Assembly: GCF_003173595.1 (NCBI RefSeq)
Contig: NZ_QGNZ01000004.1
Coordinates: forward strand, 372,001 to 436,000
Length of the DNA stretch: 64,000 bases
Source of the DNA: Pedobacter yonginensis
Lineage (GTDB): Bacteria > Bacteroidota > Bacteroidia > Sphingobacteriales > Sphingobacteriaceae
Direction: 5' to 3'
Both the position numbers and the translations under genes were made by a program. The notes beneath the pieces are model-generated. The model was not told where the DNA came from, ran no database searches, and saw nothing but the letters and a program-made list of their open reading frames with translations. Of the stretch, positions 17,794 to 28,046 are shown in pieces. Within the stretch, counting starts at the first letter, position 1; the number at the start of each line of letters is the position of its first letter.

Positions 17794-18722
17794 AGTTTCT
17801 GTCTAATCATTTTTCTTCGGAAATGCAATAGTTTTTCAGTCCATTCAAAGCCTAATGTACGGTACGTAAAACCCAAAAATCCCTTTGTTGGCATACTGAA
17901 ATTTGGATCTAAACTTTTTATCCAATTATACACAGTGGTGGCTTTTTGTAGGTCATGTTTAGCAATCCAATGGGCAAGTGGCCATAGCATTTTTATACTT
18001 GCTTGTATTCTTCTTGGCGTGAGTTCGTTTTTAGCTTCCAAAACTTTTAAGGCTTGCCTATAAATTTCTAGGCTTGCAAGGTTGTTTGCCACTGTTGCTG
18101 TGTCATCCATGTTTTGCAGGCGATTTTTTGTATGGCTGCGGTGTGCAAGCGTTCTTTCCGTAATGAAAGTGGTTTTAGGATGTTTTAAAGCAACCTCAAT
18201 AAGGAATTGGCGATCGTCTCTAGCGCCAAATTCCTGTCTATGCGGAATGTCTGCACTAAATGATTTTCTAAATAAGTAGGCCGAGTAATGTGAAGAATCG
18301 CATTCTCCCAATTGCTGGGCTATAAAATCATCGCATTCAATCCAATCGCCCTTGCGGATAAAATTTTCATGCTCATCATAAACTTCATATCCAGCAGCCA
18401 CTACATCAGCTTGTGTTGATTCTGCCGCTTCAAACAATTTTGTTGTAGAGTTTGGTAAAAACCAATCGTCCGAATCTAAAAACCGAATGTATTTTCCTTG
18501 AGCAAGATGAAATACATTATTGATGGCGTGATCTTTACCTTGATTTTCTTGATGAACAATCAAAATGTTTTGTTGAGTATTTAACCACGCCAATGTACCG
18601 TCTGTACTTCCATCATCAACAACAATAACTTGAATTTTTAGTGGGCTTTCAAAGCATGAAGCTATCGCTTTGGGCAAACTCCACAAACGATTAAAGGTTG
18701 GAATGATGATGGTTACATCCAT
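17790..18722 (-). CDS. Glycosyltransferase family 2
   Basis: A 310-residue GT-A inverting glycosyltransferase: VTIIIPTFNRLWSLPKAI at the N-terminus, VVDDGSTDGTL around residue 35, and the metal-binding motif in RFLDSDDW (about residue 80). The C-terminal third is helical and basic. Its ATG at 18722 overlaps the stop of the upstream GT8-like gene by one base. Confidence 0.87.
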   Translation of the reverse strand: MDVTIIIPTFNRLWSLPKAIASCFESPLKIQVIVVDDGSTDGTLAWLNTQQNILIVHQENQGKDHAINNVFHLAQGKYIRFLDSDDWFLPNSTTKLFEAAESTQADVVAAGYEVYDEHENFIRKGDWIECDDFIAQQLGECDSSHYSAYLFRKSFSADIPHRQEFGARDDRQFLIEVALKHPKTTFITERTLAHRSHTKNRLQNMDDTATVANNLASLEIYRQALKVLEAKNELTPRRIQASIKMLWPLAHWIAKHDLQKATTVYNWIKSLDPNFSMPTKGFLGFTYRTLGFEWTEKLLHFRRKMIRQKL

Positions 18723-19690
18723 TAATCTATAATCCTTTCTGATTTTGCCACTGCCCTAAATCCAAATAAAAATCTATATACCGGCCTAAAGATGTTGGTT
18801 AACCACAACTTAATGAAGTATGGAGTGCTTACCCCGAAAAGGGTAATTAGCTTTGCCAGTTGCTGATGATAACCCTTCGCTAGTAACTGCAAAATTTTCA
18901 CTTCTTTGATGTATGGATATAATAAGTTGTAATGCCCGAGGTAGTGGACAATTAAGGGCTCGGCTTTTTCGAGAGGCCAAGATTTTTGATAACTTTTCCG
19001 GGTTGGCGTGTTGTATAAAATCACTTTTCCCTCCAATAAGTTTGAACGAACACCCGATTTAAAGTTCACAAATTCGGCCATGATGGACCCATCTTCGGCA
19101 ATTGGCACCTGCTTGTGAAGTGCCATGGCTAAAGCCATCAACACTTCGTCATTTGGTCGGTTTCTGAGCCTAACAAATCCAATTTCATCATATTTCATTT
19201 CCAGCTCACGTGCGGTTTGATATACCCGTGCAGCGGCCTCGCCATTTTCCAAATAATATACGCCACCGTTAAATTTTGGTAACCGTAAAACATTAAATTG
19301 CCGACAAATGTGATCGATATTTCCAAACCATTCCCCTGTATCAATATAATTTCCAATTACGGAAACCTGATGGTTCTGGAATTTTTCAAACACCGGTGTT
19401 AAATTGCCATATACCAAGCAATCGCTGTCGATAAAAAGGGTTTGGCCATCCGGGGCGAGTTGATCTAAATACAGTTTTGGTGTGAACCCTTTGCCAAGCG
19501 CATCATTTTCAACCTCAATAATTTTGGTGAATTCCCTGATGTCTGCCGGCAGAAAATGTGCCATATCGGTAACCAAATAAAAAGATATGTCTTGTTTTGC
19601 ATTCCAATACCAAAAAGATCGGGCTAGGTTTACCGCTAAATCCAAATAGAGTTTCTTGCCCATAGCAATGCTTAGCACATTCTTATTCAT
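18722..19690 (-). CDS. GT-A glycosyltransferase, GT8-like
   Basis: A 322-residue protein with LYLVTDM-like N-terminal beta strands and a DXD motif in TLFIDSDCLVYGNL (residues about 90-103), the place where GT8-type enzymes bind the metal and nucleotide. FNGGVYYLENGEAA (about 138-151) matches the conserved GT8 'N-x-G' region, and VHYLGHYN is a late His-Gly element. Assigned as GT8-like, not exact family. Followed after 40 bases upstream by an acyltransferase gene. Confidence 0.7.
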   Translation of the reverse strand: MNKNVLSIAMGKKLYLDLAVNLARSFWYWNAKQDISFYLVTDMAHFLPADIREFTKIIEVENDALGKGFTPKLYLDQLAPDGQTLFIDSDCLVYGNLTPVFEKFQNHQVSVIGNYIDTGEWFGNIDHICRQFNVLRLPKFNGGVYYLENGEAAARVYQTARELEMKYDEIGFVRLRNRPNDEVLMALAMALHKQVPIAEDGSIMAEFVNFKSGVRSNLLEGKVILYNTPTRKSYQKSWPLEKAEPLIVHYLGHYNLLYPYIKEVKILQLLAKGYHQQLAKLITLFGVSTPYFIKLWLTNIFRPVYRFLFGFRAVAKSERIID

Positions 19691-19730
19691 TTAGACACAA
19701 GAGATTTGTTGTAAACAGGAACTTAAATCC

Positions 19731-20807
19731 CTAGCCATTTGTATGAGGTTTAACAGCATACTTCCGTCTGAGATTGAAAAATGGCACTTCAATAATTCGA
19801 TAACTAAAATAGCAAACCAAAGGAATAAGAATAGTACCGATAGCCATTAAAAGTATATATGAGTTGTTGTTTAGATATTTATGGATTAAAAAATTCTTAA
19901 ACAGAATTAAGGGCATGTGCAATAAATACAAACTGTAGCTCGATATGCCAATGGCTAGAGGTATGGCGAGCCATTTTTTATAGTGTTGAAAAAATTTTTC
20001 TGATTGAAGGGTTAGGATAAATAGGGGAGCCCAAATTAATATGTTAATGGTATTGTGTACAATGAGTTCGTTATCAAAATGGTAAATCTGTAAAAGAACA
20101 AAAAAGCAAAGGATAGCCCCAACTATAAAAATCCAATTTTTCGATTTGAAGAAATCAGGTTGTCGATGATATTGATCACATAGCCAAGCACCAAAACACC
20201 ACCCAAACCATAGATTAGTAAAGAAAAAAATCACGGAGATGGATAAATTCCGGAAAAAAAGGAAGCAAATTAAGTTGCTAATTAAACTCACAAGAAAAGA
20301 AAACAACAAAGCTTGATTGATTCCTTTCGTTTGATTGATGCGATAGTAAATTGGGTAAATGATGTAAAAGGCAGCTTCAACAGTTATCGTCCATAAAACC
20401 AGGTTAATACTATTAAAATATGTGGAGCTAAATCCTTGTCCGACAAATAAATGGACAATCAGGTCTTCTAGCGATGGCTTTTTATCATAGCTTACATAGT
20501 TTACCATTACGGAAAAGAGCAACGCAAATAAATAGGCGGGATAAATTCTTAAAAACCTATTGAAGTAATATTTTTTCAGTTGCAAGGGTTCGCCAAGCTC
20601 TTTTTGTTTGAAGCTCGATAAATGAATGCAATAACCACTTAGCAGGAAAAACAATGGAACGGCGTAAACGGCTCCAATCAAATCGGTAGAGGTAAACCAA
20701 CTTAGGCCGGTAAATTTAGATATTAGGCTACCGATGTGTTGGTGACTGTAAAAAACGGAGAAAGCGGCAAATCCTCTTAGTAAGTCTATTCCTAGTAACT
20801 TATTCAT
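19731..20807 (-). CDS. Acyltransferase-3 family integral membrane protein
   Basis: A 358-residue polytopic protein. The family opening GIDLLRGFAAFSVFYSHQHI carries the catalytic-type His, then FLLSGYCIHLSS and YYFNRFLRIYP. About ten membrane segments follow. It overlaps the upstream GT61 gene by eight bases. The likely job is O-acylation of a sugar residue on the lipid-linked or nascent glycan. Confidence 0.87.
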   Translation of the reverse strand: MNKLLGIDLLRGFAAFSVFYSHQHIGSLISKFTGLSWFTSTDLIGAVYAVPLFFLLSGYCIHLSSFKQKELGEPLQLKKYYFNRFLRIYPAYLFALLFSVMVNYVSYDKKPSLEDLIVHLFVGQGFSSTYFNSINLVLWTITVEAAFYIIYPIYYRINQTKGINQALLFSFLVSLISNLICFLFFRNLSISVIFFFTNLWFGWCFGAWLCDQYHRQPDFFKSKNWIFIVGAILCFFVLLQIYHFDNELIVHNTINILIWAPLFILTLQSEKFFQHYKKWLAIPLAIGISSYSLYLLHMPLILFKNFLIHKYLNNNSYILLMAIGTILIPLVCYFSYRIIEVPFFNLRRKYAVKPHTNG

Positions 20808-21945
20808 TATTGGCGACTTGTTTCAGTAGGTCAGAAAACAGGTGTGGATTAAAGCTCGTATCACCCCAATTTACTTTTGCAGCCTTTTCACCAACTAAGT
20901 ACCAATAGCGTAATTGCTTCAAGCTGGCTAAGTTGTAATAGCAATCTGTTCTAAAATAATCTGGCGAAAACAACTCCAATACTTTACAGTTTTTGGGCAC
21001 AAATAATAGATTGAATAGCGATGCGCCGTGGAAAGCGACTACAATTGCTGCACGGCTAAACGTAACTTTCTGTTCTTCAAAAGATAGTTCGCCCGAATCC
21101 ACAATAGTAAAGCCATTTGCTTTTAAAATAACTATCAACTCCTCTTCATTAAGGATGGCTCTTGTAGTAGATTTGCCTCTCCTTAAATAAAATTTCTCTG
21201 TTCCAATCTGCGGTGCTGCTATCCTAAGCTTGTCGTTCAGGTACGCTAAATCTTTCTGACTGCTTCGCCCTTCGCTGCCGGCAAGACTACTGATGTAAAG
21301 GTATTTCAAATGAAGTTTCTCATCACCTTTCACCCTAACAATTTTATCTATAGGAATTGAAAATAGAGGTAAAAGATCAATAAAGCTTTGTGGTACAGCA
21401 TCCGAAATTAAGAAATGATCAATTTGGTCGATTACGGGTTCGTAAAATCTAATTCTTGCCAAAACATCAAAAAACCAATGGTACACATTTGCAGGCTCTG
21501 GACAAAGAAGCGAAGCTGTGGTACCTGATAGGGGTTTAATGTTTAAAGAGAAATTTTGAAAAGGCTTATTAAAATGGTTCCCCTTTAAGGATGAGATATT
21601 AAAATGATGGGCAAAATCTTCGTAAATATAATTCCGATTGTTTGCCGTAATGCCCTCATTTCCAGTTATAAATGAGTCGGGCAAGAAAAAAAGATACTTT
21701 TCAGTGGTTTTATAGGCTTGGTTTAGGGTAAAACCACTCAAATACTGTGGCTGCAATCCATTTGGTGGCGGCAAAAAGTAGGTTTCTCCTTCATCAATTA
21801 GATAATATTGTGCTGATCTATTTTTTGAATACAGCTTATCCTTATTGATTAACTTTTCAATGTGCAATTTCGCAGAACGAATAAAACCCTTCGGATAGAT
21901 GTATGGAAACTGTTTTAATATGAATTTTAAATTTTCTTTATTCAT
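20800..21945 (-). CDS. Glycosyltransferase family 61
   Basis: A 381-residue protein of the GT61 / capsular polysaccharide biosynthesis (DUF563) group. The conserved regions are VYHWFFDVLARIRF (about residues 160-173), KFYLRRGKSTTRAILNE, and the signature VVAFHGASLFNLLFVPKN, where the His-Gly-Ala block is diagnostic. The ATG at 21945 follows 108 noncoding bases. It should be a cytoplasmic or membrane-associated transferase in repeat-unit assembly. Confidence 0.85.
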   Translation of the reverse strand: MNKENLKFILKQFPYIYPKGFIRSAKLHIEKLINKDKLYSKNRSAQYYLIDEGETYFLPPPNGLQPQYLSGFTLNQAYKTTEKYLFFLPDSFITGNEGITANNRNYIYEDFAHHFNISSLKGNHFNKPFQNFSLNIKPLSGTTASLLCPEPANVYHWFFDVLARIRFYEPVIDQIDHFLISDAVPQSFIDLLPLFSIPIDKIVRVKGDEKLHLKYLYISSLAGSEGRSSQKDLAYLNDKLRIAAPQIGTEKFYLRRGKSTTRAILNEEELIVILKANGFTIVDSGELSFEEQKVTFSRAAIVVAFHGASLFNLLFVPKNCKVLELFSPDYFRTDCYYNLASLKQLRYWYLVGEKAAKVNWGDTSFNPHLFSDLLKQVANNE

Positions 21946-22053
21946 TGGTTATAATCATCTCATTCCATAAAAATGTGGGTTTGTAATTTTCTCCTGCATT
22001 ATCTGTCTCTTTTTTTCCTGTTTTCGTGGCAATTATTTAAATGTAAAATTAGC

Positions 22054-23025
22054 TCATCGTCCATTTTTAATGTAACTCAACCATGCCGACGTTTTCCAGC
22101 CAAAGTACTTGGTTATGAGTCTATAAAATTTGGTATGGGTATAAAATCCATCTACTTTGTCTTTACCTAATTGCACAGCAAGTTCTTTAAAAAGCTTTAA
22201 ATATTTTGGGTATAGTTGTATGGCTATTCCCCAATACAGTCGCTTAAAAATTTTATCTGAAAGCTGTTTTTCTATATGTGGCTGAAGATGCTGATGCTTT
22301 AATTGAGTAGATTTTATTGAACTTCTAAATGCCTGCTCCGTAGCTATAGAACTGAGGTTTTGGTTAGATGCAAATTTTCTATAATAATTGATGCTGGTTG
22401 GGGCATAAAGGATGCTTTTACTCGCAAGCACAACTCTGCAAAAATATTCTCCATCATCATCTAGGGTCAGGGTTTCATTCCAAGCACCCGCCTGATCTAT
22501 TATGGATTTTGGTACTAACCATGCATTCGGTTGAATCATTCCGCCATAATTTTGGCCAATTAAATCTGCTCCGTAAAGCTTGGTAAGAAAGTCTATGGGG
22601 TTATTACTCCCTGCACTAAACCATTCATGTGTAAAAGGGGTTGTGAAAGGATCTTGTCCATCTTGGAAATAAACTGTTGGGCCAAGTACGAGTATATCTA
22701 TCTGATTCCTAATAAGTTCTATTTGATGTTTGATTTTATCTTTTCCAAGAAAATCATCTGCATCTAAAAATTGGATATATTCACCCTTAGCAAGCTTTAA
22801 GCCTTCGTTTCTTGCGGCACTGGCACCTTTGTTTTGCTGTTGGATAAGGGTTACTCGATTAGATTGATACCGCCTTGCCACTTGAAATGACTGGTCGGTA
22901 GAACCATCATCAACAACAATAATTTCACAATTTTGGTGGGATTGATTAATTATACTTTCAATTGCAGTGGCTATATATTTTTCTGCATTAAAAAGGGGAA
23001 TAACAACCGATACTAATGGCTCCAA
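22054..23025 (-). CDS. Glycosyltransferase family 2
   Basis: A 323-residue GT-A enzyme opening VSVVIPLFNAEKYIATAI, with IIVVDDGSTDQS and the metal motif in QFLDADDFL (about residue 87). The start is read as TTG at 23025, one base after the upstream TAA; no ATG is available before the conserved first strand. The C-terminal 100 residues are helical with several Tyr/Trp. Confidence 0.86.
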   Translation of the reverse strand: MEPLVSVVIPLFNAEKYIATAIESIINQSHQNCEIIVVDDGSTDQSFQVARRYQSNRVTLIQQQNKGASAARNEGLKLAKGEYIQFLDADDFLGKDKIKHQIELIRNQIDILVLGPTVYFQDGQDPFTTPFTHEWFSAGSNNPIDFLTKLYGADLIGQNYGGMIQPNAWLVPKSIIDQAGAWNETLTLDDDGEYFCRVVLASKSILYAPTSINYYRKFASNQNLSSIATEQAFRSSIKSTQLKHQHLQPHIEKQLSDKIFKRLYWGIAIQLYPKYLKLFKELAVQLGKDKVDGFYTHTKFYRLITKYFGWKTSAWLSYIKNGR

Positions 23026-23026
23026 T

Positions 23027-23971
23027 TTAGCGGTGTTTTTTTCTTAAATCTGGTTTAAAAAATCTAATGAATTGTTCTCTCAGGTAAAGCCCAAAATAGG
23101 GGTCTATTTTTGCAAGTAATTTAAATAGCCTTGATTCCTGCTCTGGCGGAAACTTTCCATTCAGTTTTGTGGCGAGTTTTATCGATTTTTTTGCAGTATC
23201 CCAATCGGAAAAGCTGGCAAGGGCGTTTGCATTCGCCCACAATTTATAAGCGATTTCTTTTGTATAAGTATTGCCTAGTTTATCTGCATTAATTTTCATC
23301 ACTTCATAATGCGCTTGGGCACATTTGAGTTGATTTGAGGCTGACATGGAATTGTTCATTCGCCAGTTGATAATTGAAATTTCTTTTTCTGCGGCAAAAG
23401 TTAAACCAGCAATAGCCAATTTACAATGGAAGGCTACATCTTCATTGTATAAGATTTTTGCATCTACATCATAACCACCAATTTCCCGCAATCTATCCAC
23501 TTTATACAATCCACAAAATGGATTGATTTGGTTTAAAATCGTGTATCGAATGGGGTCTTCCCTCAATGCTGCGTCGTTAAAATCGGATTTGCTTAGGAGT
23601 TGTTTGCGCTCTTGATCTCGCCATTCAAAATCAAATAACACCACATCCGGACAATTTCCATTATCTATCCATTGATGCGCCAGATGCGTGAAATTGGGCA
23701 GGAGCTCGTCATCTGCATCATGGAAATGGACATAGTTACATGAGGTTTTATTTAAAAGCACGTTTTTGCCTGCTGAGCACCCAAGGTTGCGCTCGCCGTT
23801 GATGACTGTTGCATTAAATTTTAAAGCAATTGCTGCGGTTTCATCTGTGCTGGCATCGTTATATACTAGAACTTCATCGAAAGGAATCTCTTGCGCTTCC
23901 ACCGATTTTAACAATCGGCCTAAATATAGCGCTGCGTTGTAGGCGGGTATGCAAATGGCAATTCTATTCAC
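23027..23971 (-). CDS. Glycosyltransferase family 2
   Basis: A 314-residue GT-A enzyme: IAICIPAYNAALYLGRLL, VYNDASTDETAAI and HFHDADDELLP as the metal motif. A mid-domain segment, YNEDVAFHCKLAIAG, corresponds to the catalytic-base region of GT2 enzymes. GTG start at 23971, inside an 8-base overlap with the upstream gene. It is adjacent to another GT2 gene but the two differ outside the core. Confidence 0.86.
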   Translation of the reverse strand: MNRIAICIPAYNAALYLGRLLKSVEAQEIPFDEVLVYNDASTDETAAIALKFNATVINGERNLGCSAGKNVLLNKTSCNYVHFHDADDELLPNFTHLAHQWIDNGNCPDVVLFDFEWRDQERKQLLSKSDFNDAALREDPIRYTILNQINPFCGLYKVDRLREIGGYDVDAKILYNEDVAFHCKLAIAGLTFAAEKEISIINWRMNNSMSASNQLKCAQAHYEVMKINADKLGNTYTKEIAYKLWANANALASFSDWDTAKKSIKLATKLNGKFPPEQESRLFKLLAKIDPYFGLYLREQFIRFFKPDLRKKHR

Positions 23972-25130
23972 TGTCGATTGTTTTAATCGCTTGATTTATA
24001 ATGCTTTCTAATCTCTCCTGAATTTTGTCAGGATTAAAAATGCCAGCCGCCAATTGCCTCTGTATGCCAAAACATTGATCCACAATCATTAAGTTGTTTA
24101 AATTTTCCAATTGCTTGGTCATACTTTCTGCTGTTGGCTCACCAAGCATGAATGGCCAATTGTGGTCGGTCAAGAAGCTATGAAACGGACTGTCCTTCGG
24201 TGCCGAAGCGATTATTGGAATGTTTAAATGTACAAACTCGATAAACTTGCTCGGAAAACTATAAAATGCGTCTGGATTATCCGCTTCGCTTAGTCCATAA
24301 TTTACCAAAATTGCTGAAGCGTTGTCAGCGATAAAGCCCATCGCTTCGGTATTTGATGGCAGTGCTTGTTTTGCGATTAAGTTTTTATGTGTTTTGGTGA
24401 GCGTGTTAAGCTTTGCTAGCTCATTAGTAATCACCAAAAGCGTATAATTTTTTAAGGCAAGAACCTTTAAAATCTGATCAAATAATTGGATATGATATTG
24501 ATTTACGGAACCCGCATACACAATTGTTTGCTTTGCCCCCTTTTCAGAAATACCATGATATCCTTCAGGAATTGGAGGGAAGATCTCACAATTTGAAACG
24601 GAATCTTTCACATAATGTTCAACCAAATGCTCGGTTACGGAAAGTACATAACTGCTTTTGCTGATGGCTTCTGCACCATATTGAAATCGAATTTGTTGTG
24701 CGCTTTTATCGGCGGTTTTGTTATCCCACCGATCGTGCAAAAACAGAATAGAAGGCAATTTAATTTTGGCGCAAAGCTGTGCAAGCGCAACGCTGTAAAA
24801 GTGATACAAGACTGAAATTGCCACATCTGGTTTTACATCTTTAACCACTTTTTCAAACGATTGTCTCATTAAATACAACCTGATTTTTACCAAAAGGGCA
24901 TTATTTTCTCTAAACGGCGGCCACCAGCTTTGTCTTAATTTAAAGGTATGAACGAAAAAGTTTTTAGGGTATTTACTAACTACATCCACATTAAAACTGT
25001 TTTCGGGAATTAGGAGGTGTATCTCCCAGTTTCTTAATCGTTTAAAATGCCTCAAAAAGATAACCATTCCCGAAATTCCTTCTGCGGGCAATCTATCATG
25101 TATAAAAAGTAATTTTTTAGGCTTGTTCAA
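23964..25130 (-). CDS. Glycosyltransferase, GT4-like
   Basis: A 388-residue GT-B type protein. The N-terminal acceptor half includes SILFLHDRWDNKTADKSA, and the donor half VYAGSVNQYHIQLFDQIL and FYSFPSKFIEFVHLNIPII, in which the E and the hydrophobic turn take the place of the classical E-x7-E. TTG start at 25130, within a 14-base overlap with the preceding gene. Family membership is by fold pattern, so the specific GT number is uncertain. Confidence 0.75.
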   Translation of the reverse strand: MNKPKKLLFIHDRLPAEGISGMVIFLRHFKRLRNWEIHLLIPENSFNVDVVSKYPKNFFVHTFKLRQSWWPPFRENNALLVKIRLYLMRQSFEKVVKDVKPDVAISVLYHFYSVALAQLCAKIKLPSILFLHDRWDNKTADKSAQQIRFQYGAEAISKSSYVLSVTEHLVEHYVKDSVSNCEIFPPIPEGYHGISEKGAKQTIVYAGSVNQYHIQLFDQILKVLALKNYTLLVITNELAKLNTLTKTHKNLIAKQALPSNTEAMGFIADNASAILVNYGLSEADNPDAFYSFPSKFIEFVHLNIPIIASAPKDSPFHSFLTDHNWPFMLGEPTAESMTKQLENLNNLMIVDQCFGIQRQLAAGIFNPDKIQERLESIINQAIKTIDSE

Positions 25131-26274
25131 TCAGCTGTTCTTTCAAAATTTCCGTTACGCTTTTGCCAGCTACTTCCCAGTTGAGTTTGGCCTGGTAAGT
25201 GGAAAACGCATTTTCACTTAGCTTTTGATACAGCGTTTTATTGGTAAAATGCTGTTTTATAAAGGCCACATATTCAGTTGCTGAGGCATTCAGATCGAAA
25301 GTTTTTCCATTAACCCCATCTTCAATGATGGTGGTAATTCCGCCAGTTTTGGTGGCTAGTGCTGGTAAACCGTATGCATTCGCTTCGCAATATACTAAGC
25401 CATAACATTCTGCCTGCGAGGGCACAAGTAGGAAATGGGCATGAAGAAATAGATTTTGATATATTTTTTTCTGCTCTGGATTTTTTTTTGACAAAAAGCC
25501 CATCTGTTTTACAAATGGTGGCACTTCATCGTCTGCAAATGGTTTACATCCAGTTATTGTGAGTTGTGCTTTTATGCCCATTGCGTTAAGTTCTTGGGTA
25601 ATCTTTAAAGCCAATGGGCCACCTTTTCTATGCCAATCTACGCCTGCAAAAAGCAATTCACAAGTATCGAACGACTTTTGATTTAAGTTACTTGCAATGT
25701 CGGCTGCGGTTAAAGCTTCGTTGAGGTTTGCGCCAAATGGTACCACTTTTATTTTGTTTTCGGGAATATTATAGTGAGTTCTTGCCATTTGAGCGGCCCA
25801 TTCCGAAGCGAAAAAAACTACAGTAGCGGCATCATAAGCTTGTTGTTCAAGCCGATTACCATGTTTAACGGTTTCCGGATGTAAAATCGAAAACTCTGGA
25901 TAATAATTTAACATTCCCGCGAAAGAAGCATCTACCCAAAAAGCCTTTGGTAAGCTTGTCGGGGCGGCAGCAATCAACTCAGAAGAATCGCTAAAAATGA
26001 AATCCAGCGAAGATTCTTTTTTCAATGCTTCGGCAAATGGTTTGGTGTATTGCTTACAATAACTTTGGTACCGATTGGCTTGCAAGAATTTTCCGGTTAG
26101 TTTAGGAAACAGTTTCTGTTTGAGTTTTAAAATGAAACCAATTTTAGGTTGAATGGATTTTACATAAACCAATTCGTTACCGGCCATTTTTAGTGATTGG
26201 GCAATAAAATGCGTTAATCCAGACCAGCTGTGCACATCTTCAGGATCACGATTGGTTAGATAGGCAATCTTCAT
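25117..26274 (-). CDS. Glycosyltransferase family 4
   Basis: A 385-residue GT-B enzyme with all the expected elements: KVVPFGANLNEAL at the domain junction, LLFAGVDWHRKGGPLALK, and the E-x7-E motif in SQAECYGLVYCEANAYGLP followed by TKTGGITTII. The ATG at 26274 overlaps the upstream TAA by one base (TAATG). Acts in repeat-unit assembly by position. Confidence 0.88.
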   Translation of the reverse strand: MKIAYLTNRDPEDVHSWSGLTHFIAQSLKMAGNELVYVKSIQPKIGFILKLKQKLFPKLTGKFLQANRYQSYCKQYTKPFAEALKKESSLDFIFSDSSELIAAAPTSLPKAFWVDASFAGMLNYYPEFSILHPETVKHGNRLEQQAYDAATVVFFASEWAAQMARTHYNIPENKIKVVPFGANLNEALTAADIASNLNQKSFDTCELLFAGVDWHRKGGPLALKITQELNAMGIKAQLTITGCKPFADDEVPPFVKQMGFLSKKNPEQKKIYQNLFLHAHFLLVPSQAECYGLVYCEANAYGLPALATKTGGITTIIEDGVNGKTFDLNASATEYVAFIKQHFTNKTLYQKLSENAFSTYQAKLNWEVAGKSVTEILKEQLIEQA

Positions 26275-27272
26275 TACCAGTTTATTGCTCTTAAAAGTTT
26301 ATTAATCAATTTATTATGAAAGGCAAATCTGTCCGCCTGAGACGTTGCCAACCATCGATGCACCAATTTATCTAACCAGCTTCTTGGATCTTTAATGTGT
26401 GTTGCATCTCGATGTAAGGTATTGTAATAAATGCTCGCCCAATTTACATTCCAGATGGCAATTTTTTTGAAATGCTTTACACCGTAATCATCAAACCATA
26501 AGCAAACTTGTTTGTCCCACCAATAGTTTCCGTCATCCTTGATGTTTGTGATGTAGATTTGATTTTCCTGCATTCGCTCAAGCCAGAGCGGATTCATTTT
26601 TTCGATTTTTTTTATAGGTAAATCAATGTGGTGGTATTGCCTGTATAGGTCGATATTGTTTTTAAGGGGGTGTTTTAGTTTTTCAAAGCACTCATACCAA
26701 CGGTGTTTGCTCCATAATCTTTCCTTAAAGGCGTATTGAAAATGGAGTATTTTTAAGTTTTTAAAAACCACCCTTTTCTCCGTCAAATCTGACGGCACCC
26801 TTGGACTATGAATCGTATTGCCTTTATGCTCACGATTATCATTAATGTAACCAAAAAGCATTTCCCCGCCAGTTGATGCATAGTAATGCTCAAAATCAGG
26901 CAGTACGTTTAGCCAAGGCAGCCAGATTGTTGTACCAGGTTCTTCGGCTTTTAGGCTTTCCCATTCGGGATTGTTGTGGTAATTTACCAATAATTCGTCC
27001 GCATCAAGCGCAATAAAAATGTTATTTTCCCCATCAATCTTCCTTGCTTCGGCTAGGAGTTGAGCCTGCCTTTCTGATTCGTTATATTCCTTCCCCAGAT
27101 TTTCAATTAAGGTTACTTTATCGAAGGATTTTGCAATAGCAACAGAGTTATCTGTTGAGCCCTGATCTGACAAGATGATATGGTCGGCCCATAAACTTGC
27201 CGCTTTTAGAAATGTTGGCAAGATCCATGCTTCATTTTTAACTGGTGTAATACAGATTACTTGTCTTTTCAA
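26274..27272 (-). CDS. Glycosyltransferase family 2-like
   Basis: A 332-residue GT-A type protein: VICITPVKNEAWILPTFL, IILSDQGSTDNSV (about residues 33-45) and the metal motif in FIALDADELLV (about 85). The second half is long, with many Trp and His (RLWSKHRWYECFEKLKH), unlike canonical GT2 tails. The start is TTG at 27272, immediately after the upstream TAG, repeating the TAG-TTG junction seen at 11596. Confidence 0.8.
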   Translation of the reverse strand: MKRQVICITPVKNEAWILPTFLKAASLWADHIILSDQGSTDNSVAIAKSFDKVTLIENLGKEYNESERQAQLLAEARKIDGENNIFIALDADELLVNYHNNPEWESLKAEEPGTTIWLPWLNVLPDFEHYYASTGGEMLFGYINDNREHKGNTIHSPRVPSDLTEKRVVFKNLKILHFQYAFKERLWSKHRWYECFEKLKHPLKNNIDLYRQYHHIDLPIKKIEKMNPLWLERMQENQIYITNIKDDGNYWWDKQVCLWFDDYGVKHFKKIAIWNVNWASIYYNTLHRDATHIKDPRSWLDKLVHRWLATSQADRFAFHNKLINKLLRAINW

Positions 27273-28046
27273 CTAAAAGAGTTTTATCATAGCATGAATT
27301 TGATCGCCAGTACCAGGTAAAATGCTGGCACATTTCGATAACCAGTAATTGTTGTGTTCCAACGTACTGTATTCAATTTCTATAGTTTTAAGATTGATGG
27401 TCTGCGTTAAAAATCGAATGCCTTTGGCTGTAAAATGCGTAAAATGTTGATCTGGAACCCAAGCATACCAATTTTGCTTTTGTTTTTGAGGAACTAAGCC
27501 CTTAAAGTTTGTTTGCACCAACAGCAAATAGGCATTTTTATTTAAGCTCGAAATTTGTTGCAATAACTCCAGTGGAGCTTCTACATGCTCTAAAACCTGA
27601 GCCATGATGATTAAATCAAACTTAACTCCATCAAAGTTTTGCGCAGGGTAATAGCCGGTTTTAACGTTTAAACCCTTACTTCTGGCCACAGCCGATGCTT
27701 TTACACTTGGCTCAATGCCATAAACTTGATAGCCTTCTTTTTCCAACTGTGTTAAAAACAAGCCCTGACCACAACCTATTTCTAAAATATTCGCATTTGG
27801 ATGAATGTATTTCTTGATGAATTTGATTTGTTTTAATACGCTATTTCTCCATTGTTTGGGTAAATCAGCTATGGTGGTAAATCCAAATTGCTCATGGAAA
27901 TCTTCTTCGGTATAGGCTATTGTTTGGGGTGGAGGATCGGTAAAACCATTTCCACAATTTTTACATGTGTAAATGCTATGCGAGTCATTCAATTTTAAAT
28001 GTAATTGAACGTGGTTGCTTTGGCAAAGATTACAATAGGGCACCAT
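27273..28046 (-). CDS. SAM-dependent methyltransferase with N-terminal zinc-ribbon-like Cys pairs
   Basis: About 257 residues from the chosen start. Two CxxC pairs near the N-terminus (YCNLCQ and TCKNCG) suggest a structural zinc site, as found in the Methyltransf_23-type enzymes of sugar C- and O-methylation. Motif I is ILEIGCGQGLFLTQL and the post-I region DLIIMAQVLEHVEAP. I chose ATG 28046 (MVPYCNLC) over an upstream in-frame TTG at 28061; both overlap the preceding gene. Confidence 0.78.
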   Translation of the reverse strand: MVPYCNLCQSNHVQLHLKLNDSHSIYTCKNCGNGFTDPPPQTIAYTEEDFHEQFGFTTIADLPKQWRNSVLKQIKFIKKYIHPNANILEIGCGQGLFLTQLEKEGYQVYGIEPSVKASAVARSKGLNVKTGYYPAQNFDGVKFDLIIMAQVLEHVEAPLELLQQISSLNKNAYLLLVQTNFKGLVPQKQKQNWYAWVPDQHFTHFTAKGIRFLTQTINLKTIEIEYSTLEHNNYWLSKCASILPGTGDQIHAMIKLF